Assembly: GCF_017299535.1 (NCBI RefSeq)
Contig: NZ_CP071238.1
Coordinates: 62,001-126,000, forward strand
From: Serratia marcescens subsp. marcescens ATCC 13880
GTDB lineage: Bacteria > Pseudomonadota > Gammaproteobacteria > Enterobacterales > Enterobacteriaceae
Direction: 5' to 3'
Length of the DNA stretch: 64,000 nt
The notes beneath the pieces are model-generated. The model had not been told where the DNA came from, made no database searches, and was given only the letters and a program-made list of their open reading frames with translations. How positions within the stretch are numbered: the first letter of the stretch is position 1; each line of letters opens with the position of its first letter. A program made the translations under genes and the position numbers. This document shows, in pieces, positions 33,369 to 42,299 of the stretch.

Positions 33369-34552
33369 AGAGCAAAAATAAGTCTCTTTTGTTTTGGGTG
33401 TCTGTTCGCATCGTCATTGTCGCCATCGTGACGCTTTTTACCATTATTCTTGCAATGTGGGGTATTTTTGCTGCCCAGTACTTTTATGTCATTCATGAAA
33501 TGCCGGCATCTGTTTACGAGAGATTCTTGATGCTGCGAGAAAATCCGAATCTGGATATAGATGCGTTCCATGAGATCGTCGATACATATTGGGGACTGGA
33601 TTACAGCACGCCTTCGCTGACTTCTTTAAATTGGGGGTGGCTGCTTATTTTTCTGATCGTTGTCGTTCCATTGATAACGTTGATGTGCGTGCGCATCGCA
33701 CGTCCTCTTACCGCCCAATTTCGCAATCTCACCGACGTTGCGGAAATTGTGGCTCAGGGGAATTTTAAGCAACAAGCCGAGCTGGTTCAGGCGTGTCCTG
33801 ATGAAATTATAAGGTTCTCAATAAATTTCAATGAAATGGTTAACAAGCTCGCTTTGTACGAACGTGAGATAAAGGCGTCGCATGTCGCTTTGGCTCATGA
33901 GCTGCGTTCACCGTTGACCGGGGCTATGGGCCGTCTTCAAGGCATGATAGACGACGTTTTTCCTGCGAGCCAGGCACAGTTGAATATGGTCATGACGCAA
34001 TTAAAAAATCTGAGTTACCTTACCGAAGATCTGTATTTCCTCTCCCTGGCCAGTGCGGGCCAACTGAAGTTGAGTAAAAACGTTTTCACTATCAATAACG
34101 TGTTAAAGGAAAGAGTGGCATGGCTCAAGCCTCAATTGGAGGCAGCGGGCATGTCCATTTCCATCAAGGAGAGCGGGCAGTTTGATTTTATTGGGGATGA
34201 ATTCAGGGTAGGTCAGGTATTCAGTATACTTATCGAAAATATGCTTCGTTATTGTAGCCAGGGCGATCGAATGCGCATTTGTCTCGAACGGACAACGCAG
34301 GAAATCGTGTTGGCTTTTCAAGATACGGGGCCTGGCGTTGCACAGGATTATTTGCCGCAGATGTTTGAGCGTTTCACTCGCGGTGAAACATCCCGCGCGC
34401 GCGATTCCGGCGGCAGCGGGCTCGGGCTCTCCATTGCGAAGGCGATTTGCGTTGCCCATCACGGAACGATAACAGCCAGTCTGCCGGCCGGCAAAGGGCT
34501 GTTAATCACCATAAACTTGCCCCTGCCGGCGCAGGGCGCGGCTCACCTCTAG
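33365..34552 (+). CDS. Sensor histidine kinase
   Basis: The 395-residue membrane kinase has two helices (about 11-34 and 85-108) around a short periplasmic loop. A HAMP region, a dimerisation domain with His in ASHVALAHELRSPLTGAM and an ATPase domain (N box IENMLRYCSQ, G1 DTGPGVAQ, G2 GGSGLGLSIAK) follow. The small sensor loop (about 50 residues) is typical of kinases that sense membrane stress. The signal is unknown. Confidence 0.9.
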   Translation: MKSKNKSLLFWVSVRIVIVAIVTLFTIILAMWGIFAAQYFYVIHEMPASVYERFLMLRENPNLDIDAFHEIVDTYWGLDYSTPSLTSLNWGWLLIFLIVVVPLITLMCVRIARPLTAQFRNLTDVAEIVAQGNFKQQAELVQACPDEIIRFSINFNEMVNKLALYEREIKASHVALAHELRSPLTGAMGRLQGMIDDVFPASQAQLNMVMTQLKNLSYLTEDLYFLSLASAGQLKLSKNVFTINNVLKERVAWLKPQLEAAGMSISIKESGQFDFIGDEFRVGQVFSILIENMLRYCSQGDRMRICLERTTQEIVLAFQDTGPGVAQDYLPQMFERFTRGETSRARDSGGSGLGLSIAKAICVAHHGTITASLPAGKGLLITINLPLPAQGAAHL

Positions 34553-34613
34553 CGAGGCTTCTGGCGGCAGTGCCGCAATACGCTGCAGGAGGCATTATGG
34601 GCGGCGAAGCCCC

Positions 34614-35516
34614 TCACTCCCGCTGCAAAAAGAACTGCTTGATGGTCTGCCGCAGCCAGCGATGCGCCGGATCGCGATCCAGGCGCGGGTGCCAGGCCTG
34701 CACGATAAACACCGATTCCAGCTCGAACGGCAGCTCGATCTCCGCCAACGGCAGGTGGATGTTGCTCACCCCTTGCAGCACATGGCGCGGCAGCGGCAGG
34801 ATAAAGTCCGATTTCATGGTCAGCATCATCGCCGAATGGAAGCCCGGCAGGGTCAGGGCGACGTTGCGCTGCAGGCCGAGATCGCGCAGCGCGTCGTCGA
34901 TCGGCCCCTGCGTGCGCCCGCGGCGGGAGACGCTGATATGCGGGTAATGGGTCAGGGTTTCGGGCGTTACCCGGCCGATGATTGGGTGCCCAGGGCGCAC
35001 CAGCGCCTGAAAGGTGCTGGTGAACAGGCTCTGCGTCTTGATTTCCGGATGCCAGTCGCGTGAGGAACCGATCACCAGATCCACCTTGCCGCTGCGCAGC
35101 GCGTCATCCTCGCCGTCGCTTTCAGCGATAAACTTCAGGCCGCTTAACGGCGCCATGTCCCGCAGCGTCTCCAGCAAGCCGCCCGCCAGCGCGCCGATAA
35201 AAATGTCGTTGGCGCGAATGGTGAAGGTTCGGGTCAGCTTGCCGGGTTCGAACGCATCATTCGGTGCGATCAGCGCGGCGGCCTGCTCGATGATCTCGCC
35301 GAGCTGGCGTTTCAACTCCAGCGCGCGCGGCGTCGGCACCAGATGCTTGCCGGCCCTGACCATGATCGGATCGTCGAACTGCCGGCGGATGCGCCCCAGA
35401 ATGCGGCTCATCGCCGGCGCGCTCAGATTCATCTTTTCGGCGGCACCGCTCACGCTCCCTTCTTCCAGCAGCAGATTCAGCGCATAGATCAGGTTGAAAT
35501 CAATTTTTTGCGGCAT
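34614..35516 (-). CDS. LysR-type regulator of the adjacent efflux operon
   Basis: The 300-residue LysR protein has the HTH at about 5-62 (FNLIYALNLLLEEGSVSGAAEKMNLSAPAMSRILGRIRRQF). The start at 35516 follows GGAGAG. It is divergent from the MFS-HlyD-OMF operon (140 bp between starts) and probably controls it. The variant HTH, with Ala-Pro-Ala-Met in the recognition helix, groups it with the NodD/LeuO-like branch. Confidence 0.87.
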   Translation of the reverse strand: MPQKIDFNLIYALNLLLEEGSVSGAAEKMNLSAPAMSRILGRIRRQFDDPIMVRAGKHLVPTPRALELKRQLGEIIEQAAALIAPNDAFEPGKLTRTFTIRANDIFIGALAGGLLETLRDMAPLSGLKFIAESDGEDDALRSGKVDLVIGSSRDWHPEIKTQSLFTSTFQALVRPGHPIIGRVTPETLTHYPHISVSRRGRTQGPIDDALRDLGLQRNVALTLPGFHSAMMLTMKSDFILPLPRHVLQGVSNIHLPLAEIELPFELESVFIVQAWHPRLDRDPAHRWLRQTIKQFFLQRE

Positions 35517-35656
35517 GGACTCTCCGGTGGTGGCGCGCTCAATGGATTGCGTTTTGTGCAACTAGTTAATTACATCATTTCATTTTAAACAATCGAAATA
35601 AGTCCGGATACTGCCCACGACAACAAAGATTGAGGCTGAAACAGCAGGAGTGGGGA

Positions 35657-37192
35657 ATGGTTGAGGTGTCAGTTACGCCGCACCACAAAAATCGATGGCT
35701 CGCCAGCGCCGGTGAAATCAACGGCCGCACCTGGCTGGGGCTGTTCGGCGTGTTTTTGGCGGTGATGGCCAGCGGCGTGGGGGAAAACGCCAGCAAGTTC
35801 GCGCTGGCGGATATACAGGGCGGCATGCTGCTGAGCTTCGATGCCGGCAGTTGGCTGACCACCTGTTACGTCACCGGCTTTGTGATCGGTTCCGGGTTCA
35901 CGCCCTGTTTTTGGCCAACCTTTTCGCTGCGCCGGGTGGCGTTGACGATGTGCGGCCTTTACCTGGCCGGTGGGCTGCTGACGCCCTGGTTGGGAGAACA
36001 GTATGGCGTGCTGCTGGCGGTGCGCAGCCTGCAGGGCTTCGCCGGCGGCGCGTTGCCGCCGATGCTGATGACGGTGGTGCTGCGTTTTATGCCGCCGCTG
36101 ATCAAGGTGCTGGGGCTGGGCGCCTACGGCTGGGTCTCGGCCTGGAGCGCTACGCTGGGCGCCACCGCTGCCGCCTTTGCCTTTCACTGGGGTTGGAGCG
36201 GGTACTTCTACTGGAACCTGCCGCTGATGGCGATCGCCGCTGTGTGTATCGGCTACGGTCTGCCGCAGGATCCGTTGCGCCTGGAGCGCCTGCGGCAGTT
36301 CAACTGGCGCGGTCTGCTGCTCGGCGGCATGGCGCTCGGCATGCTGACGATGGGCATCTCACAGGGGGAACGCCTCGACTGGCTGAACTCACCGCTGATC
36401 TACGTTTTATTGTTGGGCGGCATCGGGTTATTGGCATTATTTCTGATTAACGAATGGTATCACCCGCTGCCTTTTTTCAATTTGCAGCTATTAAGCAAAA
36501 AGAATTTGTCCTTCTCCTTAATTACGCTGGGTGGCGTGCTGTTAATTATGGTGTCGCTGGTCAATATTACGTCGGGATATTTATCCGCGATTCAGGGCTA
36601 TCGTCAGGAACAAACTTCCGACTTAATGCTGTGGGTGGCGTTGCCGCAATTAATTACGCTGCCGATTGTCGCCATTATTTGCAATACGCCGCGGGTGGAT
36701 TGCCGCTGGGTGCTGGCGATCAGCCTGCTGTTGATGGCCACCGCCTGCGTGCTGGCCGCCCAGCTGACGCCGGAATGGAACGGCGATACGTTTCGCGTTA
36801 TCGCGCTGTTGCAGGCGGTCGCGCAACCGATGGCGATCATCCCCCTGCTGATGCAGGCGACCGGCGGACTGTTGCCGACCGACGGGCCGTTTGCGGCGGC
36901 CTGGTTCAACGCGGTGAAGGGTTTCGCCGCCACCGCGGCCGGCGGCGCCATCGCGCTGCTCAGCCGACAGCGCGGGGACTATCACGCCGGCACGATTGCC
37001 GACGGCTTCGGCTCGGCCTACAGCCGCGCATCGGGATCGGCGGAGCAGCTGGCGCAGCTTGCCGCCCGGCAGGGCCACGTGCTGGCCAGCGCCGATCTTT
37101 ATTTGTTGGTTGCCGGCCTGGCGTTATTACTGACCGCGCTGATTTTAGTTATGCCGACCCGTATTTATCCGCCGCGTTCGGTCGCCGCCTGA
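35657..37192 (+). CDS. MFS drug transporter, DHA2 (EmrB-like) family
   Basis: The 511-residue protein has about 14 membrane helices. The sequence DIQGGMLLSFDAGSWLTTCYVTGFVIG and the LRSLQGFAGGALPPMLMTVVLRFMP motif C-like region are typical of EmrB/DHA2 proton antiporters. ATG 35657 follows AGGAG. With the next two genes it would form a pump spanning both membranes. Substrate not readable. Confidence 0.88.
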   Translation: MVEVSVTPHHKNRWLASAGEINGRTWLGLFGVFLAVMASGVGENASKFALADIQGGMLLSFDAGSWLTTCYVTGFVIGSGFTPCFWPTFSLRRVALTMCGLYLAGGLLTPWLGEQYGVLLAVRSLQGFAGGALPPMLMTVVLRFMPPLIKVLGLGAYGWVSAWSATLGATAAAFAFHWGWSGYFYWNLPLMAIAAVCIGYGLPQDPLRLERLRQFNWRGLLLGGMALGMLTMGISQGERLDWLNSPLIYVLLLGGIGLLALFLINEWYHPLPFFNLQLLSKKNLSFSLITLGGVLLIMVSLVNITSGYLSAIQGYRQEQTSDLMLWVALPQLITLPIVAIICNTPRVDCRWVLAISLLLMATACVLAAQLTPEWNGDTFRVIALLQAVAQPMAIIPLLMQATGGLLPTDGPFAAAWFNAVKGFAATAAGGAIALLSRQRGDYHAGTIADGFGSAYSRASGSAEQLAQLAARQGHVLASADLYLLVAGLALLLTALILVMPTRIYPPRSVAA

Positions 37193-37233
37193 CATTTTAT
37201 CATCAGAAATAAATATTAAGTGGAGTCACTTTT

Positions 37234-38277
37234 ATGGCTAACAAGAAAGTCGCCGTCGCCGTATTGGCGGTTGCCGTCATTACGCTGGGGTTAATAATGA
37301 ATAAGTTCTTTATTAAAGAGACACAGCAGAATACCAATGATGCCTATATTCGCGCCGATATCTCGCGTATTTCTCCGCAGATTGCCGGTGAAATTGCGCA
37401 GGTGTTGGTCAGAGACAACCAGTGGGTCAAACAGGGGGAATTGCTGGCGGTGATCGACCCGCGTGAATTCAACGTCGCGCTGGCGCAGGCGACGGCGCAG
37501 GAGCAATCCGCCCGCGCCCGGCAGGACGACGCCAGGGCCAACCTCACCCGGCAGAGCGCGCTGATCGCCGCCGCGCTGGCGGAGCGACAGGCGGCGCAGG
37601 CGGAGCTGGCGTTTGCGCGCCAGGAGCAGAACCGCTACCAGAGAATGGCCAGCAGCGGCGCGGGGTCGCAGCAGGCGGCGCAGCAGGCGACAACGCGGGT
37701 GCACACGCTTTCCGCCAATGAGGCGCAGGCGGAGGCGACGCTCAAAGCGGCGCGAAACATGGAGCAGGTGCTGCAAGCCAAGCTGGCGGACAGCGACGCC
37801 GAGCTGATGCTGGCGCAGGCGAAGAAAGCGATGGCCGAACTGAATCTGTCTTACACCCGCATCACCGCGCCGATCGGCGGCGTGATCGGCAAGAAAAGCC
37901 TGCGGGTCGGGGAGTTCGTCAAACCGGGCGATGCGCTGCTGGCCATCGTGCCGCAGGACAAGCTGTACATCATCGCCAACTACCAGGAAACCCAGTTGGA
38001 AAACATTGCGCACGGGCAGTCGGTAGACATCCATATCGATACCTTTCCCGGCCAAACGCTGAAAGGGCAGGTGGACAGCATCGCGCCGGCTTCCGGCGTC
38101 AGCTTCGCGGCCGTGGCGCCGGAGAACGCCACCGGCAACTTCACCAAGATCGTGCAGCGCATCCCGGTGAAAATTGTATTTGATATCAACAAAGAGCACG
38201 CCGCTTTGTTGAGCGCCCTGCGCGTCGGCATGTCTGCGGACGTCAGCATCAATACGCTGGACGGGGGCCTGCAATGA
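37234..38277 (+). CDS. HlyD/EmrA-type membrane fusion protein
   Basis: The 347-residue periplasmic adaptor has one N-terminal membrane helix, a biotinyl-lipoyl half motif (ISPQIAGEIAQVLVRDNQWVKQGELLAVID), a long alpha-hairpin (about 85-195) and the second half motif (TRITAPIGGVIGKKSLRVGEFVKPGDALLAIVP). It bridges the MFS pump and the outer-membrane factor. Its stop overlaps the next gene's start. Confidence 0.92.
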   Translation: MANKKVAVAVLAVAVITLGLIMNKFFIKETQQNTNDAYIRADISRISPQIAGEIAQVLVRDNQWVKQGELLAVIDPREFNVALAQATAQEQSARARQDDARANLTRQSALIAAALAERQAAQAELAFARQEQNRYQRMASSGAGSQQAAQQATTRVHTLSANEAQAEATLKAARNMEQVLQAKLADSDAELMLAQAKKAMAELNLSYTRITAPIGGVIGKKSLRVGEFVKPGDALLAIVPQDKLYIIANYQETQLENIAHGQSVDIHIDTFPGQTLKGQVDSIAPASGVSFAAVAPENATGNFTKIVQRIPVKIVFDINKEHAALLSALRVGMSADVSINTLDGGLQ

Positions 38278-39719
38278 ACAGAGCTGTGATCCCGCTGCTG
38301 TTGATGGCGCTGAGCGGCTGCCGGGCGGTAGGGCCGGACTACGCTCGGCCGCAGAGCGCGCTGCCCGAGAGCTGGGGTGAGCAGGCCGGCGGCGGGGCGC
38401 TGCCGGTGGCCTGGTGGTCGATATTCAACGATGCGCCGCTGTCGCAGCTGGTGCAGCGCGTGGCGGCCGGCAACCTGGATCTGCAGCTCGCCACGGCGCG
38501 CATGCAGCAAAGCCGCGCCTTGCTGGGCGTGACGGAGGCGGCGCTGATGCCGGATCTGAGCCTGGACGGCGCCTATCAGCGCCAGCGCGCCACCTCGGTG
38601 GGCAGCATGGATCCGTCCGGCAACGGCGGAGAGGCGGATTATAACCTCTGGCGCGGCGGATTCAGCGCCACCTGGGAGCTGGACATGTGGGGCAAGCTGC
38701 GTCGCGCATCGGAAAGCGCGCGCGCCGGCTTCGCCGCTTCGCAGGAGAATCGGCGCGCGCTGCTGACGTCGGTGACGGCGGAGGTGGCGAGCGACTATCT
38801 GCGTCTGCGCGCCACGCAGCAGCAGCTGGCGGTGGCGCAGGAAAACCGCGCCACGGCGCTGCGCACGCTGCAGCTGACGCAAAGCCGTTATCAAAGCGGC
38901 GCGGGCAACGAACTGGATATCGATCAGGCGCAGGTGCAGTTGGCGCAGGTGGATGCCCTGCTGCCGACGCTGTTCGATAGGCAGGAACGCTTGATCAACG
39001 CCATCAGCCTGCTGTTGGGCGAGCGGCCTGGCGCGCTGAACGCGATGTTGTCGCCGACGGGGCCGCTGCCGACGCTGGCGCGCGCGGTGCCGATGGGGGT
39101 GCCGTCGGATCTGGCGCTGCGCAGGCCGGATATTCGCGAAGCGGCGGCGCGTTTGCATCAGGCGACCGCCGAGATCGGCGTCGCTACCGCCGACTACTAT
39201 CCGCGCATCACGCTGACCGGCAACGCGGGCTATCAGGCGCTGGCGCTGGCGGATATGGGCAGTTGGTCCACGCATACCTTCGCCATCGGCCCCGCCCTGT
39301 ATCTGCCGCTGTTCGACGGGGGGAAAATCACCCAGCGGGTGCGCCTGAGCGAATACCGGCAGCAGGAAATGGCCATCGCCTACCAGCAAACGGTGCTGCG
39401 CGCCTGGCACGAGATCGACGACGCGCTTTCCGGCTATCGCGCCCAGCAGCGCCGCCAGACGCACCTGGCCGAGGCGCTGGCCGCCAACCGGCACGCGTTT
39501 GCGCTGGCGCGCGACAGCTATCTGAACGGCGCCAGCGATTTTATCCACGTTCTGAGCACGCAGCGTGCGCTGCTGGATCTGCAGTCCGCGCAAATTGTTT
39601 CAGAGGAGGAGACGGCGATCGCCGTGGTGAATATCTATCGAGCGCTGGGCGGCGGCTGGGAACACACCTACCCGTCTGCGGCGCCACAGGAGAAGGCTGA
39701 TGCACAACACGCTGAATAA
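38274..39719 (+). CDS. Outer-membrane efflux lipoprotein, NodT/OprM family
   Basis: The 481-residue protein has a lipoprotein signal (LLLMALSGCRAVGPDY, Cys16) and the two TolC-like repeats with long helices (SLLLGERPGAL; LRRPDIREAAARLHQATAEIGVATADYYPRI; FDGGKITQRV). It supplies the outer-membrane channel for the tripartite pump. It overlaps the siderophore-interacting protein gene by 20 bp. Confidence 0.92.
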   Translation: MNRAVIPLLLMALSGCRAVGPDYARPQSALPESWGEQAGGGALPVAWWSIFNDAPLSQLVQRVAAGNLDLQLATARMQQSRALLGVTEAALMPDLSLDGAYQRQRATSVGSMDPSGNGGEADYNLWRGGFSATWELDMWGKLRRASESARAGFAASQENRRALLTSVTAEVASDYLRLRATQQQLAVAQENRATALRTLQLTQSRYQSGAGNELDIDQAQVQLAQVDALLPTLFDRQERLINAISLLLGERPGALNAMLSPTGPLPTLARAVPMGVPSDLALRRPDIREAAARLHQATAEIGVATADYYPRITLTGNAGYQALALADMGSWSTHTFAIGPALYLPLFDGGKITQRVRLSEYRQQEMAIAYQQTVLRAWHEIDDALSGYRAQQRRQTHLAEALAANRHAFALARDSYLNGASDFIHVLSTQRALLDLQSAQIVSEEETAIAVVNIYRALGGGWEHTYPSAAPQEKADAQHAE

Positions 39720-40473
39720 GATTGTCGACGAGATGCTGGAAAGGGACACCCGCCGCAAACGGGAGGCCCGGGTGAGCACCGTGCGGCATGTCACCGCTCG
39801 GATCCGCCGCATCACGTTGAGCGGCGACGATGTGGATAAGTTTATCGCCGATCCGCGCGCGCAGGAGCCGGCCAGTTGGGTCAAGATGTTCTTCCCGTGG
39901 CGCGACACGCTGGCCGGGCGGGCCTACACCCTGAGCGGCATCGACAAACTCGCCCGCACCTTCGATATCGATATGGTGCTGCACGGCGAAGGCCCGGCGT
40001 CGAACTGGGCGCGCGACGCGATGCCGGGCGACAAGCTGGGGTTCGCCGGCCCTTGCTCCGGCGGCTTTCGGCTATTGCCGCAAACTCGCTGGCTGCTGTT
40101 GCTGGGTGATGAGACCGCGCTGCCCGCCATGCGCACCATTCTCGCCTCGCTCTCCGATCCGTTGCCGGTGCTGTGGTTCGCCGAAGTGGGCGATGCGCAG
40201 GAGATCCAGGACGTCGATTGCTCCTTTTTGCAGGTGAACAGCTGGCAAATCCGCACCCGACATTTCGACAGCGTGATGAACAGCCCGCTGGTGCAGGCCG
40301 TCAGCCATTGCGAGCTGCCGGCCGGCGAAGGGCAGGTGTGGCTGGCCTGTGAGCACCAGGTCGCCGCCTATCTGAAGGCGCGTTTTATCAACGAAATGGG
40401 CATCTCCCGCGCCGCCTTGTTTGCCAAAGGTTATTGGAAAAAGGGCGAAGCCAATTTCAAGGGCGCGATTTAA
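39700..40473 (+). CDS. Siderophore-interacting protein (FAD-dependent ferric reductase family)
   Basis: The 257-residue protein has the FAD-binding domain (WVKMFFPWRDT, then RAYTLSGIDKLARTFDIDMVLHGEGPASNWARDAMPGDKLGFAGP) and the SIP NAD(P)H domain (LLLGDETALPAMRTIL; GQVWLACEHQVAAYLKARFINEMGISR). These are signatures of ViuB/YqjH-type ferri-siderophore reductases that release iron in the cytoplasm. AGGAGAAGG precedes the ATG. Co-transcription with an efflux pump suggests a link between siderophore or metal chelate handling and export. Confidence 0.88.
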   Translation: MHNTLNKIVDEMLERDTRRKREARVSTVRHVTARIRRITLSGDDVDKFIADPRAQEPASWVKMFFPWRDTLAGRAYTLSGIDKLARTFDIDMVLHGEGPASNWARDAMPGDKLGFAGPCSGGFRLLPQTRWLLLLGDETALPAMRTILASLSDPLPVLWFAEVGDAQEIQDVDCSFLQVNSWQIRTRHFDSVMNSPLVQAVSHCELPAGEGQVWLACEHQVAAYLKARFINEMGISRAALFAKGYWKKGEANFKGAI

Positions 40474-40494
40474 CTCGGGCGAATGAGGATGGTT

Positions 40495-40938
40495 ATGATT
40501 GAGAGAGTGTTATTGGCGGTGGATTGCTTTGAACACAGCGGCAACGCCCTGGAATTTATGGCGCGCCTGCAAGGCAGCATCGGCGGCGTGATCGTGCTGA
40601 CGGTGGTGGACAATGCCTTCACGCTCAGCCGCAGCGGCCTGCGTTTCGACAGCGATGAGCGCGAGGAGTATCCCGCCGCCCAACGGGAAGAAGCGCTGGC
40701 GGAAAAGCAGGTCGGGCAGGTGACGCGGGCGCTGAAACAGCAGGGCTTCAATGCCCAGGGCTTGCTGGCCGCGGGGTCGCCCATCGAAGTGATCCCGGAA
40801 CAGATGGCGCTGTTCAACTGCGATCTGTTGATCATCTCGCACCGCCACCTGTCTTCATTAGGGCGCTGGCTGAACGCTTCCGTCACGCGTGGCCTGCTGG
40901 ATGAGATCGGTCAACCGGTATTGGTGATCCCGCGCTAA
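40495..40938 (+). CDS. Universal stress protein family protein
   Basis: The 147-residue UspA-fold protein starts MIERVLLAVDCFEHSGNALEFMARL and has the GLLAAGSPIEVIPEQ and CDLLIISHRHLSSLGRWLNASVTRGLLDE segments near the ATP loop. ATG 40495 is preferred to 40483 because of GAGG. It follows the SIP gene by 21 bp and probably belongs to the same operon. Confidence 0.85.
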   Translation: MIERVLLAVDCFEHSGNALEFMARLQGSIGGVIVLTVVDNAFTLSRSGLRFDSDEREEYPAAQREEALAEKQVGQVTRALKQQGFNAQGLLAAGSPIEVIPEQMALFNCDLLIISHRHLSSLGRWLNASVTRGLLDEIGQPVLVIPR

Positions 40939-41009
40939 GCTATGGATAAGGGCAGCCGCATGCGGCTGCGCGCGTTCGGCGACGAAGGCCGCACATACCG
41001 GAGGTCAAC

Positions 41010-41522
41010 ATGCGAAGTCTGGAAGATCACCTTGCCGCTTATGCCGCCTATCACCGCGATGCGCGCAATATCGTCACGCACTTTATCGGCATCCCGCTGA
41101 TCGTCGTCAGCCTGCTGACGCTGCTCTCCCGGCCGGCATGGGGCGCGGGATGGCTGCCGTTTTCGCCGGCCTGCGCGGCGGTTATCGTGTCGGCCCTCTA
41201 TTACCTGCGGCTGAGCCTGCGTCTTGGCGTCATGATGCTGGCGTTGCTGCTGCTGTGCCTCGCGTTCGGCGCCTGGGTGGCGTCGCTGTCGACGGCGGCG
41301 TGGCTGATCGTCGGCATCGGCGGCTTCGTCATCGGCTGGCTGTTTCAGTTTGTCGGGCATTTCTGGGAGGGACGAAAACCGGCGTTTATGGACGACGTGA
41401 CGGGCCTGATCATCGGCCCGTTGTTCGTGCTGGCGGAAGCCTGTTTCTTGGCCGGCGGGCTGCGCGCATTGCAGCGGAGCATCGAAATGCGCGCGGGCAA
41501 AGTGCGCAATGGGAGGGGATGA
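41010..41522 (+). CDS. DUF962 / Mpo1-like membrane protein
   Basis: The 170-residue protein begins MRSLEDHLAAYAAYHRDARNIVTHFIGIPLIV and has four hydrophobic helices and the conserved FQFVGHFWEGRKPAFMDD motif. These are the marks of the Mpo1/YGL010w family, whose yeast member is an Fe-dependent dioxygenase of fatty-acid alpha-oxidation. The conserved histidines are present. GGAGG lies before the ATG. The bacterial role is not established. Confidence 0.85.
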   Translation: MRSLEDHLAAYAAYHRDARNIVTHFIGIPLIVVSLLTLLSRPAWGAGWLPFSPACAAVIVSALYYLRLSLRLGVMMLALLLLCLAFGAWVASLSTAAWLIVGIGGFVIGWLFQFVGHFWEGRKPAFMDDVTGLIIGPLFVLAEACFLAGGLRALQRSIEMRAGKVRNGRG

Positions 41523-41523
41523 G

Positions 41524-42279
41524 GTGGCGTGGATTCCCACGGTGACGGCATGTCCGCTGCAGCAGGCTTTTATCCCGTTGCTGGAGGCGCTGACGGCGGG
41601 GCTGCCGCGCCAATTCCCGGCGCTCATCCACAGCATTTATCTCTACGGCAGCGTCGCGCGCGGCGAAGCCCTTCCCGGCGTGTCCGATCTGGACATCACG
41701 CTGTTGCTCATCAAGCCGGCCGATAGCGGGGCGTTGCAGCGCCTTGAGGCGTGGCGGCAAGCCTTTCAGCTGGAGCAGCGGATCGTGAGCAAGGTCGACG
41801 TTGACATCGGCAACGTTGATGAAGCGTTGGCACCGGAGCATCATGATTCCTGGGGATTTTGGCTGAAGCATCACTGCCGATGCCTGTGGGGCGAAGACCT
41901 GTCCGCCGCTTTTCCGCTGTTTCGGCCCGATCGGCGCATCGCGCTGGCGGTCAATGCCGATTTACGGCCCGTGTTGGCGCGTTATCGGGAGCAACTGCTG
42001 CAGGCAAGGACGGTATCGGATGAGAGGCGCTTAAAGCGCGAAGCGGCCAGAAAGCTGATCCGCGCCACCAATATGTTGCGCGCCGAGGGAAGCCCGTTCT
42101 GGCCGATAACGCTAACCGACTATGCCGAACAGCTGTTGGCGCTTTATGCAGAGCAGCGCGATGAAATGAACTATTGGTTAGCGCACGCGGCAGGGGAGGC
42201 GAATGACGCGGATTTTAGCGACAGAATGATGCGATTTCTTGACTGGATCGAAGCTCAGAAAAAAATAACGCCGGCTTGA
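41524..42279 (+). CDS. AadA-like nucleotidyltransferase of unknown substrate
   Basis: The 251-residue protein has an NTase active site (YLYGSVARGEALPGVSDLDITLL: G-S then D-x-D), a further acidic strand (VSKVDVDIGNV) and a helical C-terminal domain like aminoglycoside adenylyltransferases. The GTG at 41524 is favoured because GGAGGGG lies 6 bases before it; an ATG at 41509 is possible. It is nearly adjacent to the Mpo1-like gene. No HEPN partner is adjacent, so a toxin-antitoxin role is not indicated. Confidence 0.75.
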   Translation: MAWIPTVTACPLQQAFIPLLEALTAGLPRQFPALIHSIYLYGSVARGEALPGVSDLDITLLLIKPADSGALQRLEAWRQAFQLEQRIVSKVDVDIGNVDEALAPEHHDSWGFWLKHHCRCLWGEDLSAAFPLFRPDRRIALAVNADLRPVLARYREQLLQARTVSDERRLKREAARKLIRATNMLRAEGSPFWPITLTDYAEQLLALYAEQRDEMNYWLAHAAGEANDADFSDRMMRFLDWIEAQKKITPA

Positions 42280-42288
42280 GCCGGCGTT
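42260..42288 (-). terminator. Terminator of nemA inside the end of the NTase gene
   Basis: AACGCCGGC (42267-42275), loop TTGA, GCCGGCGTT (42280-42288). Read on the minus strand it is followed by a T run, so it ends nemA transcription. It overlaps the last codons of the convergent gene. Confidence 0.8.
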
Positions 42289-42299
42289 GTCGGCGCTCG

